DNA of 64,000 nt from Pelobates cultripes (Eukaryota; Chordata; Amphibia; Anura; Pelobatidae): positions 134,742,430 to 134,806,429 of the forward strand of contig OW240916.1 in assembly GCA_933207985.1 (NCBI GenBank). Reading direction: 5' to 3'. Below, in pieces: positions 1-12,408 of the stretch. The translations under genes and the position numbers were made by a program. Positions within the stretch are counted from its first letter, which is position 1. The number at the start of each line of letters is the position of its first letter. The notes under the pieces are model-generated. The model was not told the origin of the DNA, did not search any database, and saw nothing but the letters and a program-made list of their open reading frames with translations.

Positions 1-2003
1 TGCAAGAAAACAACCTTGATAAAAACTTGTTTAACAAGAACAGATGCAACTGAAAATAATCAAGCAAATGGATCTGGAGATTGGTATTTAGAAGTGTCTT
101 GCAGTAAATAAAACTATACATTTTATTACAGAATTATTGCTCCTCAAACATTTCCAAAAACGGTACCAAAGAAGAGCGGTCACGGATTGTCGTGTTTACA
201 GTAGTCACAATTACCACAGCAGAAAGTTTTCAATCATTGTGTTCCATTCCCCCATGCCACAAGTTATAAACCCCCAAAACCCAGACTCCAGAATTTACTA
301 GAATGATTGTTCAACCAAGAGTGTTGAATATAGAAGAAAAAAAAAATAAAGAAAAATGAACAAGTAGGTGAGAGAAATCAAAAGAAAAAAGAAGTATAGC
401 TAAAACATTCATCATAAAAAATAAATATAGGCAAGCAAGCTGGAAATGATAGAAGGATTTAACTAATACGCAGGCAGACAGCCTGAGCGATATTTTAATA
501 TATCTCGGCACAAATGGAATAAAGAATTCTCAGAGGAATCCGGTAATTAGTGAAGGAAGACATCAACACTTAGGAATAAACAGGCACTACGTTATATTAT
601 GAATAGACATACGGTGTACAAAGAACTGCATTCAAACTTGGTCTTGTATCAAACAAGGTAGTGTGTTGAAGCAAACTGTATAAAATGGTGATAATGTATA
701 TTTAAAAAAACTTGGGTGAAAGTTTCAAACCCTTTTCAAGTTCCAGGCTTGGTTGCCTTCTTGAAACACTAACAGAAAGTAATATTTATTTATTTATAAA
801 ATATTTTACCAGGAAAGATACATTGAGATTTCTCTCGTTTTCAAGTATGTCCTGGGTCCACAAATCATATACAGGCAGGCTTAACATTCCTTAGCTTCAG
901 CTGCAGAACGACTCACTGTAGAGTGTTGATAGTTGAATGTTTGCGGAATTTCAAAATGAGCATATTTACACAACAGCAAGGGAAGACATTCACACACAAG
1001 GGTTTATCTGTTAAGCATTTTTTATTTGACTTTCCACCATTAGAGATGGCCCAGCTTACTGGAAACAAATACCATGGTCTTTTAGGCAGTGTATAATCTA
1101 CCTCTCTGTGTACACTAAAAAAAAAAAAATAAATACAAAAAAGACAGAATTTACAATCCATTAACAGGGAAGTGATCCTTACCTGTTTAATAAGCTAGCA
1201 CCCAGACACTTTGCTAGTTTAAGCACGATAGGCGGATGTGTCCTACCTTCTACAACAATGTAGTTAAACTGGGGGTTGATATGAAAACTTCATTTTCTTA
1301 AAGAAATAGTGCTGAATGACAACTATGATATTGATCAAGGTACAAGCAGGAAACAGAGGTCTGACTTTGTCATTAATTGATTCAAGGACATTACAAAATA
1401 CCTAAGCAAGTCATCACAAATGCCACTTTGCACTAAATGTCAAACTGCTTATTCATCAGTGAATTGCCGCAAATCAAAGCTGCTGAAAATAAATGGGCTA
1501 AATATAGATGAATACTGGGTGAGGTATGCAAACAGGGGAGTCTGTTTGGGAACGGTTAGTTTGTTAGATAGAGGTGTAAATGGAGTCATACAAGCAATTG
1601 TAAAACATCGTCAAATATTAGAGTATATTCTGTATTCACAGCAGAAAAACAAAATAATGTACTGCAAGTGTGCCAACTGCTCCAAGACAAGTAGCACATA
1701 CATAATATACATAAAAGAACAAATTGAAAATGTTCTGCTGTGCATCATCTACATAGCTTAAGTAAGAAATTGTAAAAAGTCCACCTTTGGCACACTAATT
1801 CAGGAAAATTCTTTTTCTACAATTCTCACCAAATTCCCAGCTTGACATACACATGAGCACAGACAGGCAACTATAGCATTACTTTGTAACTGGCTACATG
1901 CAGACAGAAATAGTTCAACTCCTAGACGAGAACCAGCACCACACAGACAAGAGCAAAAGGGTCAAAAAAGTAAACTCTATGACTGGTTTCTAGTCCTTTT
2001 GAT
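1..2003. other. Unique AT-rich non-coding DNA
   Basis: No gene or clear exon is visible. The stretch is AT-rich with short A runs (for example 1118-1132), as expected of intron or intergenic DNA. Open frames here are short and lack any family signature. A piece at about 785-880 resembles an interspersed-repeat tail and is listed separately. Confidence 0.7.
785..880 (-). repeat. Possible retroelement 3'-end fragment
   Basis: A TATTTATTTATAAA stretch leads into text about 'accaggaaagatacattgag' and 'tcaagtatgtcctggg', which I recall as a recurrent interspersed motif in frog genomes. The T-rich left side would be the tail of a copy on the minus strand. The family assignment is from memory and weak; only the A/T-rich edge and the lack of coding potential are seen directly. 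Confidence 0.3.
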
Positions 2004-2467
2004 TTAAAGGACCACTATAGGCACCCAGACCACTTCAGCTTAATGAAGTGGTCTGGGTGCCTGGTCCAGCTAGGTTTAACCCTTTTTTCTATAAACATAG
2101 CAGTTTCAGATAAGCTGCTATGTTTATATTAGGGTTAATCCAGCCTCTAGTGGCTCGCTCACTGACAGCCGCTAGAGGCGCTTCCGCGCTTCTCACTGTG
2201 ATTTTCACAGTGAGAAGACGCCAGCGTCCATAGGAAAGCATTGAGAATGCTTTCTTATGGACTGGCTGAATGCGCGCGCAGCTCCTGCCGCACATGCGCA
2301 TTCAGCCGAGGAGGCAGAGAGGAGAGTCCCCCGCCCGGCGCTGGAGAAAGAGGCAGGTTTAACCCCTTTCACACCTTGGAGCCCGACGGGAGGGGGACCC
2401 TGACGGGGACCCTTACGATTTGTCCACTCTATGGAGTGTGAGGACATCAGCAGAAATAGTTTTTTTT
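2004..2467. mobile_element. T2/Kolobok-like MITE, right end altered
   Basis: It starts with TTAAAGGACCACTATAGG, the TTAAAGG terminus known for T2-type MITEs in frogs. Directly inside is a perfect hairpin (about 2020-2061, arms GGCACCCAGACCACTT). Further hairpins follow at 2093-2128 (arms around ATAAACATAGCAGTTTC) and about 2190-2215 (CTCACTGTGA / TCACAGTGAG), then a GC-rich section with ATGCGCATTCAGCC. Copies of the same family with both ends intact lie at 12409 and 56392. This copy lacks the terminal hairpin on the right and runs into a second TTAAAGG element at 2468. It does not encode a protein and would depend on a transposase supplied elsewhere. Confidence 0.65.
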
Positions 2468-2800
2468 TTAAAGGCACGCTCCATGCAATATAACCCTAGA
2501 GCAAGCTCTAGTGGTTATTGTGACAGGAATGCCTTAGCACCCCTATTGTAAGTAATCTAACTGTTCTTACCTGAGGTCTTATGGTTGCCACTCCCTGCTT
2601 CCACTATTTCTACCAAAGAGCAAGAAGCTCTCTGTCTGAACTGCGTCTGGGGGTGCATGGTGTAGAGCGGTCAGTAGACACTCTCAGCCAATGAGCTAAT
2701 CTTCTGAAGAGCCAATGGAAGTTTCTGAAGAGGAGCTTCTTGCTCTCTAGTAGAAGTAGCAGGTTTGACTAGTTACAATGGGGGGTTGAGAATGGGAGAG
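2468..2800. mobile_element. Second T2-like MITE with foldback core
   Basis: It begins TTAAAGGCACGCTCC immediately after the preceding MITE. Its core folds back: the AGAGCAAGAAGCTC region at about 2612-2632 is complementary to GAGCTTCTTGCTCT at about 2731-2746. No right TTAA terminus is clear, so the right boundary is approximate. It carries a CCTCAGGTAAG-like donor site on the minus strand (about 2570), which I treat as part of the repeat rather than a real exon edge. Confidence 0.45.
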
Positions 2801-4138
2801 GAATTGAATAAAACGGAGCCTTAATAGACTAAAAAGGAAATTCAAAGAAATAGTCTGGAGAAGAAAATAGAAGAAATAGATGACACACTATTTTCAGTCA
2901 TAATCAGGGGGGAAAAACAAAACCTTACCACAAACATTTTCTGAATGCTCCATCTTTGGATTGGCTGATGACAGGTCAGTTACTCATGAAGTCCAACGTT
3001 ACAGTCAACCTTCAACACAGGAAAAAAAATATATATATAAACCATTAATGGACATACAGAATCCAATGCTTACATTTCCTATACTAAAACAAGAATGGGG
3101 CCAAATATTAAACCAGATCAAAATGGAAAGTGGAGAGGTTAAGGTGCAAAAACATGGAAATAAGTGTCAATGGTGAGAATAGTAGTCTTACATGCCCCGT
3201 CACAAGGGTATTTAAGACCATTAGCCAACCACAATTTCAGCAACATTGTTACATAAGCACATAAGGCAGGCTGCAGGCCAGTTTTACACTATGGCACTTA
3301 GTATATAAAAACATTAAAGTAATGGTATGATGAAATGTATCTTTTCGCTACTTTAAGCCAATTAATTCTTCAGTTGTGATTGTGCATACCAGCACCAGCA
3401 CCAGCCCCATCAGCAATGCCATGTAAAGTTTACTTACAATGAAGAAAGGGCCATTATTTAACATGTCAAACTAAAAGTCAAGGGCCATTATCTTCTCCAA
3501 ACATAACCATTGAGTGATCCCAGACTGCAGTCCATGTGAATAGAGAAAATGCTTGGCAAGCCCAGGAATGCTGCTCTGGAATGTCACTTGGTTGACTTAG
3601 GAAGAATTTACATGGGATTTCCAGGGTCAATATAATGTATAAAAACAATGCTATACAAATAAGTGACACTCAGAGGGTGCACACAAATACATCTTTGAAT
3701 GTAAAAAAAAAAAAAAAAAGTCCTCTATGTGGAAAAGAGAAGAGAAGTGCAAACAAATATATAAATACAAGAAATAAAGTTACAATTAAAAAAAGATCTT
3801 TATAATATTATAATTTCCTGTATCCAACACAAGAATGTACAAGACTGAACGGACAAAATAAATATGGTATATATGAAATTATAAGGGTTTAAATAATAAT
3901 AATAAAAAAGCTTCTAAATTTCTCTAAATTTTCTTCTAAAATTCTCAAATCTGTTAGTGCGGCTTTTGCAAATCTTGTTTACCACGAAATCTGGTTAATC
4001 CATCAGCCACTAAAGGTTAAAACAGAACTCAATTTAAGAAATTTTTATTGAGCACATAAAATGGTCTGCTATATACACTCTGTTGTATGTTCTTATCAAG
4101 CTATGAAATACATTTCAAAACTCTTCTATTCTCTAGAT
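2801..4138. other. Unique AT-rich non-coding DNA
   Basis: No gene, domain or repeat family is recognised. It contains A-runs at about 3703-3718 and a run of A/T-rich sequence at 3780-3920. Confidence 0.65.
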
Positions 4139-4315
4139 CATAGGTTCCCAACTCAGTCCTCAAGTACTGCCTACCAGTCCAGGATTTAATGATTACTCTG
4201 TTGTATCGAAAGTGTATTTTTCTTTTTTTATAAAAACACTCTAGACACAACTTGGTAATCCCCAAGTCCTGGACTGGTAGGGGGTAGTACTTAAGGACTG
4301 GGTTGGGAACCACTG
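4139..4315. mobile_element. hAT-like foldback MITE (177 bp)
   Basis: The element is nearly one hairpin. Its left end CATAGGTTCCCAACTCAGTC is answered at the right by the complement of CAGTGGTTCCCAACCCAGTC, and the arms continue through CTACCAGTCC. The flanks are CTCTAGAT (4131-4138) and CTGTAGAT (4316-4323), an 8-bp target duplication with one change, as expected for the hAT superfamily. The element at 22738 is a better-preserved relative with the same inner text. It is non-autonomous. Confidence 0.75.
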
Positions 4316-4347
4316 CTGTAGATTGTAAGTGTGTTTGAACATGGTCC

Positions 4348-4545
4348 TCATTATTATTATTATTACCATTTATATAGCGCCACCAGATTCCATAGTGCTT
4401 TACAATATTATGATCAATTTATTGTTACTGTAACATTGTGTAATAGTCTCATTTCTAGTTCAATTTCTACATTTACAAAATTTTAAAGCTCTGCGGGACA
4501 AGCTAGCACTATATAAATGCCAATAATAACAACAAATAATACTAG
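4348..4545. repeat. Two L2-type LINE/SINE 3' tails, head to head
   Basis: At 4348-4415 a TTATTATTATTA run leads into CATTTATATAGCGCCACCAG and TAGTGCTTTACAA, which is the reversed form of the 3' end shared by L2-type LINEs and their SINEs. At about 4488-4540 the forward form appears (CTCTGCGGGACAAG, then CACTATATAAAT and an AATAATAACAA tail). Two old insertions of opposite orientation therefore lie within 200 bp. Recognition of the tail is from knowledge of the family; no coding part is present. Confidence 0.5.
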
Positions 4546-6939
4546 TCTTTCTGCAAGTTCCAACAATCATAATGTGGGCCACTGGTGAGTGAATATTTAG
4601 CCCTGATAAGTAGAAATTCACCCCTAGAATGTATGATATGGCTTGCAGTGGTGAGTAACGTAAGGCCTGGCTAGTAGCATAGAACTTCAGATGTTAAGCC
4701 CTTATAATATTTAAGCCTGTATTCTATGCTATGCATGATAAATGCATATATTAAGGTTAGACAATATAGCCAGTTGTGAACTGCAAATCGAGGGATTCTC
4801 AGCCAGCATTAGTTTTACTTTATTAGATTTTTCATAATGTGACTATTTCAGTTGCAATAGTGCCACGTGGTAGGACACAACTCTACTTCACATATGATTT
4901 CTCAATTTACATTGGGCTAAAAAAAAAAAAAAAAAAAAAATCATTTAAAAAATAAGGCTTCTACATTCATGCAGGGTTACCATTACACATCCCTGGTCTA
5001 AAATGTAAGAATGAAAGTGTAACATTCAAACTATAAAGAATGCAGGAAAACGAATCCACGCACTGGACAGCCATGGGATATATTGTAAATGTAACATTCT
5101 ATGAACACAAACCTATTGGGCAAGCACACTATTACTATACATCTGTTCTAAAGATGCCGTGGGAGTTTTCATTGTAATGTTCGATGTTTGCAACACCCCT
5201 CTCCCAGTAGAAAAAAAAGAAACATTTTGTTCAAAGAAGAAAACCCCTCTACAATACCTTACTGTCCACTGTAAGTAACAAAATAAAAGTGAAGAACAAA
5301 CACTGCAAACATTGGTTGGTAGCTCAGCATTCTTCTAAAAGGTCAGCAGTAAAAGCAGTAAACTAAAAGGCAGGATCTGAATGCCCGATCTGACACTTTG
5401 CATTGTCAGCCTTTGTTTCACAGTGACACTAAATGGAATCATTTAGAAAGGGTAATATAATTAGTGTATGCATGGTTACAGGGAAACTTGGAACACAACA
5501 ATATTCATTTCTACGGAATTCAGACACGAAGAAAAAGGGCAGGTGTACAGATAGGAATGTAAATGTTTTGGGCTTGGAAACATCACAAGCTATTGGTATG
5601 CAGTCTGAGCAGATGAGGTTTTATAAGCCAGGTGTCAGAGTGGAAGTCCAGGACAGCCTGCAGTAAACCAGCCGTTTCAGGGAAGAAACTCACACTGTAC
5701 CCAGCCACAGGGTGGAATACTATAACTCTGCTAAAACCCAGCCGCCTACAATGCCTAATGCATGACCAGCTAAACATTTCAGATCCTCTCCAACCAAATA
5801 GGCACAGATGATGTGAATTGCAGTTCAATAAGAGCTGTAGGAATGTAAATTAGCAAACTCAAGTATAGGAAGGGAGGGTGGAAACAAAAAAGCCCCCAAA
5901 AACTTAATAAGGGCAAAATGCATAGTTCCGACTTGCCAACCTGCCACGTGGACACACAGAGGAACTATGTACATTGGATACACATGCTGCCATGGCTCAA
6001 GTGGCCCTGAATCCTGATGAATGTGAACAAAGTCCATCTGGCTCACTTAAGCAGATTGCCATACAAACAATTAATACACAAAGCCAGCAGAGCATGTTTA
6101 TGCAGGGATATAAATGTGTCTAATCGTATTCTAGGCCGATAGCCAGGATATTGCAAAACCTGCTCCATGTAAGCAGTGACACTTTGCTACAGTATCACCT
6201 GTGTTCCCTTTTCAATAAAGCAGTATGGCTGTGTTTTGACGTTTATCAAAAGAACCAACAGTATATGTGTTAATAATACTTAACTGCCTAATGACATGTT
6301 GATAAAATATATATCAGTATACAAGAATTTAAATAAATAAATGGTAAGTTGTTACACTTTATGAATACTTAGCTTGATGTTACACTTTTCATAATATGAC
6401 AGCAGCATCACACTCACAGGTTTAATCAGTGTAATAATGGCACATGGCTTATGCCAGAGGTGCAACTTGTCCCTGACACAAAAGTCATATCTCTGGATGT
6501 GTAGCGTTTCAAGCTGAAATGTGGCACATCCAGACTCCTGCCACCATAAGCACTTCAAAGAATGTAAGTGGTTATGGTGGTTGGCTTAACACTTTCATTT
6601 GTCACAAATTTGCAATGTGCGGGGCTTAAGCAAGGTTCTGTTTGACTTGCTAATTAAATTTACCCATAATCCATCAAGAAACTGAATTCCACAGAAGGGT
6701 AAACCGATATCATGGACAGAGGAGAACAGAATTTATATTGAAATCAGGCAGAAGGAGGAAAAGATAAATATATAAAGAGTCAAGGAGAGCAAGGAGGGGA
6801 GCATAATCATGAAATGGGGCACAAGGAAAGGAAAATGTATTGAAACAAACATGACAATGCCACTTTAACCATCTGTTTGGGAATATTCAGTTCATTTTAG
6901 TGTATTTATGCATATGTGCCAAGTAAAAGGGAAATTATA
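4546..6939. other. Unique AT-rich non-coding DNA
   Basis: No gene is supported. An A20 run lies at 4920-4940. Several frames of 60-80 codons occur on both strands, but none shows a domain, codon bias or splice context. Confidence 0.65.
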
Positions 6940-7609
6940 GTGCAGGAAAACACTAGTTTTCCTGGCACTATAGCTTCCCCTTCTGTCAAGGCCCACCCCC
7001 GTGGTGCAGTAGGGGTTAAAAATGCCCCCTCACACACACACTCCATTATGTACACATACACTACACGACACAAACACACTGTGTATATAATGCAGTGTGT
7101 TTGTGTAGTGTGTTTATATAATGCAGTGTGTTTGTGTAGTGTGTGTATATAATGCAGAGTGTGTGTGTTTGTGTAGTTCATTCATTATATACACACATTA
7201 CACAAACACTTTGCATTTAGTATATACAGTATTCACTTTACACACCCACTGCATTCACTTTACGCACACTACTCACACACTAGACAAACACACACTGCAT
7301 CCACTACACACACTAGACAAACACACACTGCATCCACTACACACACTAGACAAACACACACTGCATCCACTACACACACTAGACAAACACACACTGCATC
7401 CACTACACACACACAGCTCCCCTGTCTAAACACACTGCATCCACTACACGTGGCATGTATATTTTGTGCATTTACCTTTAGAAATAGTTTTTATTTTCCA
7501 AAATGGTAAATGTACAGAATATCGGCAAATTATTATCGGCTATCGGCCTGAAAGTTCACAGAATATCGGTATCTGTATCGGCTCTAAAAAATCAATATCA
7601 GTCGATCCC
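6940..7609. mobile_element. hAT-like non-autonomous element with minisatellite
   Basis: The right end reads ATCGGTATC...CGGCTCTAAAAAATCAATATCAGTCGATCCCTA, the common hAT-type terminus that reads TAGGGAT on the other strand. The same end occurs at 27,279-27,380, where it is also preceded by GGCATGTATATTTTGTGCAT. The left part holds a short palindrome (AGGAAAACACTAGTTTTCCT, 6945-6964) and a CA-rich zone. The left terminus is not clear; the start is set at the change from unique DNA. It has no transposase. Confidence 0.55.
7254..7440. repeat. 33-bp minisatellite, about five units
   Basis: The unit ACTAGACAAACACACACTGC + ATCCACTACACAC is repeated about four times without change, with degenerate units at both sides. 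Because 33 is a multiple of three the array is open in frame and gives a His/Thr-rich 11-residue repeat on paper. I regard this as chance. The same TGCATCC(A/C)CTACACAC theme recurs inside related repeats at 24.8-25.3, 27.0-27.1 and 52.3-52.7 kb. Confidence 0.85.
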
Positions 7610-7613
7610 TAAA

Positions 7614-7744
7614 CTCTAGCAGGTCATTATTGCAGGTCATAAAAACTGCAATAATTACATGCTCCGGGTTAAGGGTGATGGGAGTTGGCACCCAGACCAT
7701 TTTAATGGGCAGAAGTGGTCTGGGTGCCTACAGTGTGTACTTAA
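7614..7744. mobile_element. T2-like MITE fragment (right end)
   Basis: The text GGGTTAAGGGTGATGGGAGT and TTGGCACCCAGACCA with its complementary partner AGTGGTCTGGGTGCC matches the right third of the complete element at 16461. It ends in TTAA at 7741-7744. The left two thirds are missing, so this copy is truncated where it meets the hAT-like end at 7609. Confidence 0.6.
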
Positions 7745-10700
7745 ATGCAATGAGTCTATGTGTACCTAAATGCCCTCCCCCCTAATTAAAAACAAAAAAA
7801 CAAATAAAAAACTAAAATCACTTTTTACACATAATAGTACACACTGAACACATGTAGGTACTAATACATACATGCAAATTCTAATACAGATATATAAATA
7901 CACATCCTAATACACAAACATCCAAAACACCCCTAATCAGCCAGTGACTCTTGCGTAAAAATGAATCGGTCACAAAGCTACCAACTACAGACACTCACAG
8001 AGTCATTGTGATGGAGCATGCACTAACACCCAGTGCAGAACTTGAGAAAGTTCCCCCCAAAAAGATCTTTATCACACATATGCCCTCTGCGTTACTACCC
8101 TCCATGCAGCCAAGCCCTCTATCTCCCATCCCATGGGCCGCTTATCTTGATCGGGACAGACATAACTACACCAGCAAGAGATACATGCTGACCCTCTGGA
8201 ACTCCCCCTCGGCTAGAGATCACAATGGCTACCCGGTACTTTTTTCACCAGATGCCACTCCTGCTTAAGGGCACCTAGGAGAACATTAATTGGAGGGAAG
8301 ATAGAAGAGGTAGAGCTCTAATGAAAAACATTAGGAGGACATTAAGCATCAACATTAAAGCTAGGGTGAGCCTCCTTCCACTGAGTAGGAGAGACTTTTT
8401 TTCTCATGGATTGGCACCTGCCCAGCGGCAGCCCTAAACTCTACGTCAGATCGGAGGTTAGCCACGGCCTGCTAAAACTTTACACATGGAATACTCAAGC
8501 TTAGCACTTTTTGGACATCTATGCGACATAACTCGTAGTAGGTGCATTTGGGGAGACATGTTTTTTGGGGGTTACAACTGTATGGCGCAATGTTGCCTGG
8601 GAGTTAATAAAATAAAATCCTCTCCTAGTTAACAGGTTTATTCCCCAGACACAGAGAAGTGAGGAAAGGGACCCATTGTTCCTTTTGCTGACCCCTTGTC
8701 GGGATTGTTCCTATAAATATGTGACCTTGTCTCAATGAAGTGTTGTTGTTTACGCCTTCACCAAGTGTCGACTGGTGTTTGGGGGAAGGTTATAAAAAAA
8801 ATTGACAATTCTTTTCCAGTGATAGGGAAATGAGGTACTCAGTCTAGCTCCACCACAGTCATACATTACTATGGAGACTAATATCTATTTTCTCAGCTCA
8901 CAGCTAACAAGTACTCAACCCTGCAGTATTCTCTGCATATGCTGCAATACAAAGGGGCATGAATAGTAAACTGTCAGAACGTGGGCCGAGGAACTGACAA
9001 TCTATCCTATATCTCCTGTTTATTCTTTAATTTCCCTTAAAAAAAAGTTTCTTCCTACACTTAACAAGTACCTCTGCCAAGAATATTGGGACAAACATGC
9101 CAGTTTGTTTAGTTTTACAACAAATATAGCACATTCCTTACATATGCGAGCCAATAAATAAAGTTAGATATACTAGTATTAGCTGCAACATACAGGGTAA
9201 CTGATCAGCAAGCGTAGAATATTCACATAATGCGAAGCCTAATTTCTAGATTACATATATAGGCTATATACATAACATTTACAGAAACACATATGTGCAC
9301 ATGCAACGCACAAGTGTTCCCGTGACACTGAAAATGCCCGATTGCATGATTACTTGCTCTGCATCAGTGCAATGCACATGTTATGACAAAGACTGTGTAC
9401 ACATGGAATGCTTGGCTAGTTTGAACTGAACTCATTGATCCTCCCCTACATTACAATCCCATACAGAGACACAGTCTCACAGGGCCCTTCCCAGCTTTGT
9501 CATTACATGCTAGTGTCATACCTGCATGCTAATGTGGAGTGTCCGTGTCTGGAGGGAAAATGCGAACAAGTAGTGACTAGCTGAACGTTATTGCTGCTTA
9601 GCATGACATTTATATTACTTTGTGTTTATTTTCATGGCAAACTGTATAGGGGAATGCAGACCACCCACATTTTTTTCTAGTGAGTGATTACTTAGTATTT
9701 TTTTATTTTATTAATGTGTCAAACCTACTCTAATGTCTCATAGATCCAAAAATTACAAATATTCGAGAATTACTCAGGAAGCAAACAGAAGATGGACTAC
9801 AGTCTGATTATACTTATTACATGTATATATATGAAAACCAATATCACATCATGTCTAAAATGGTCTATAAACGGCAAATTTGTAATCCTGGAGGCAAACA
9901 AGTTAGTTTTTTGTGAATTGTGAATCTTAAATCATTATATGGGACAAAGAATGGAGCAGGCATGAGATGTTCGGTTAGCAAACTGGAAATTAATCACAGA
10001 AAACGCTATGCATTAAAAGGGGTTTTCCCCATTTGCGACAAAATATTAAATGTTGTAGCTTTCTATTATTATATTTTCCTGTTCTATTCTGATTTTGTCA
10101 AGTTTGTCTCTTTCAGTGTACAAAAATTAGGTGCAAAAGTGCATTTTGTTTTCTACAAACGTATTCATTACTGTGATGGATTTTTTTAATTTATTTTTTT
10201 ATGTAAGCATTTTTCCTGGTATTCCTTTTGCTTTAGTGTAAAAAAATCCTTCAAACGGCAAATGCCTTTTTTCCCCTTCTTTCTTTGAGAGTGTAATAAA
10301 TATTAAAATCAGAGAAAAAAATGGAGCAAAAAAAAAAAAAAAAATCGCAAAAAAACCAGGATAACTAAAAATAAAAAGAATCATAATTTTGATGCATTAC
10401 AGAAAAGGTGGTGGTGGGGGTGGGGGGAGTCACCAATGCAAAAAGATAAGTAGCAATTTAATTCAGAAGAAAATGGTGCAAACATTAACGTAAACTCACT
10501 TTTTATACATTAACCCCAGACTATTTCTAAGACATAGGGCACATTAATAACAATGGTTGTCATTGCTCAAGTATACCTTTTTAAAATGAGCTATAAGAAC
10601 TGTATATTTAATCAAAATGATTGCTATCCAAGATGTGTCTCTGAACACTGTGCAGTGCTCTGTGTGTGGGATAAATTCTCATGATGGGACATAAGAATTT

Positions 10701-11744
10701 GTCCCAGAATTCAACATGAGAATTCAACAAAATGCAAATGTTGATGCTTTTTGTCTAACCCAAGTATACCAAAGAAAAACACATGATACAAAACTTACGC
10801 AGTTTTAAACAAAAACCAACAGCGGTCTATAAATCCACCTGCTACAATTCTACATATTCTTCAAAGAGTTAACAACAAACAAAAGCAGTCTATGAATAGC
10901 CTTGCTATTTTTCTAAGCCTTCTTTTATCAAAGTGCAAAGTGATCCCTCAAGGCTACAAAACTGTTAACCTAACAGTGGAGAGAAGAAAAAAAAAAAAAA
11001 AGTATAAAGTAAAAATCAAGAGCCGCTGCCAAGGCCATTAACCAAGTACTGACGTGCTAACTCAAAGGTATACATGTGGAGAGAATGCATTTCACATTCC
11101 AAGCTTCACTGAAGCGTGTCTCACCTAATCAAAGGTCATATGAGCTCTGCATTGTAGACTGAGTCCCATTGGCATGTTATCAATGACAGCTAGAAAAGAG
11201 GAAGGCCCAGTGCCTATTTACTGTGCCTTTATAACCTGCAGGAGGTTTAAGGAACCAAACACTATACCAGCACACTCAGTAAAGCACTGATATAAATGCT
11301 GCTTGCTCCCAGATGGAGTGTATCATGGTTTGGAGATGTATTCCAGGTTTATCTTAATATAGGTTATATTTTCACAGGTGTCTGATCTTATTGTTATGTT
11401 TGGGTGGGAAGATCGTTGCAGTTTGATTTCCTCATGCAAGACTTGCTGCAAAGGGTGTACCCAACCTCACCTTTTAAGGTGGAAACGGTACGGTAAATCA
11501 ACCACCCTGAAAAGCAATGCAGTCACACAGGCAAACACAGAGAAATGAATAGGTTTGGTTTCAGGATTTTACAGCCTAGTACTAGTAGCACTAGCTAAAC
11601 AACAAAAGGTTACACTAATGACAGTCAAGGCAATCTGCCCTATGGTTAATAATAAGTATTATAATATTTTTCATTTAATTATAACTTGCCTTAAATAGAA
11701 CTTCTTGAAGTGATACCATGAAATGTTTACATGACAGGTGTATA
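7745..11744. other. Unique AT-rich non-coding DNA
   Basis: No gene is supported. It holds an A-rich patch at 7780-7810, a T-rich patch at 10180-10205, an A-run at 10329-10343 and a short G-rich run at 10409-10427. A 105-codon frame at 7951-8268 lacks any recognisable domain and is rejected as a gene. Nothing in the stretch matches a repeat family known to me. Confidence 0.6.
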
Positions 11745-12287
11745 TTAAAGGGACACTATAATCACTAGAACAACTACAGCTTAATGTAGTTGTTCTGGTG
11801 AGCACAGTCATTCCCTGTAGGCTTTTTGCTGTAAACACTGGCTCTACAAAGAAAAGGCAGTGTTTACATTTCAGCCTAGGGGTACCACCACTAGCCACTC
11901 CTCAGAGGGTGAGGTGCTTCCTGAATCCTGGGGCAGTGCTTCACAGTGTGCAGCACTGAGGTTCAGCATCTCCACCCTCTGCATGGAGACGCTGAACTTT
12001 CCCCACAGAGAGGCAATGAATCTTCATGAGGAGATGCTGACTGGCCAAGCCGGCATTTGGCCCCGCCAGCCTCCTATGGGAAAACATTAGACTGGCTTAG
12101 ATCATCAATTCTGATGTCAGCCAAGAGGGCAGACTGGAGGTGGGGCCAGCATCAGCGGACCCATGCAATGCTGGAACTTTTCTTACCTTGTAAAAGGGAC
12201 ATGTGAGGGCAAACCACCTAAATGGTGGTTTAAACATTATAGGGTCAGGAATTCACTTTTGTGACCTGACCCTATAATGTTTCTTTA
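11745..12287. mobile_element. T2-like MITE, 'ACACTATAATCAC' subfamily
   Basis: It starts TTAAAGGGACACTATAATCA and ends ...CCTATAATGTTTCTTTATA, an eroded complement of the left end. A subterminal hairpin (about 11767-11800) pairs AGAACAACTACA with TGTAGTTGTTCT. The interior (GGTACCACCACTAGCCACTCC, TCCTGAATCCTGGGGCAGTG) is shared with the element at 43455, showing that both belong to one subfamily of about 0.55-0.6 kb. It is non-coding. Confidence 0.7.
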
Positions 12288-12408
12288 TAGTCAGTTCAAT
12301 TGCACTTGCTAAATCGTTGTAAGATTTCTAGATACCAATGTATTACTAAACATTCTTGCAAGTAAATCAGTATTGTATTTTTCCCCTAGAAAATCTAGAT
12401 TACCATGC

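Noticed and set aside
1170..1190. Minus-strand AACAGGTAAGG donor-like site
   Set aside because: No supporting frame or acceptor; expected by chance in 64 kb.
2560..2585. Splice donor CCTCAGGTAAG on the minus strand
   Set aside because: Part of a repeat element, so not evidence for a host exon.
7121..7429. Open frame with an 11-residue repeat (HTLDKHTLHPL)
   Set aside because: The period of 33 bp keeps the frame open by arithmetic; it sits inside a hAT-like element.
7260..7430. CRISPR-like regular array
   Set aside because: Units are contiguous with no unique spacers; this is an eukaryotic minisatellite.
7951..8268. 105-codon frame
   Set aside because: No recognisable domain, no splice signals in place, no codon bias; could be an old unrecognised transposon piece.
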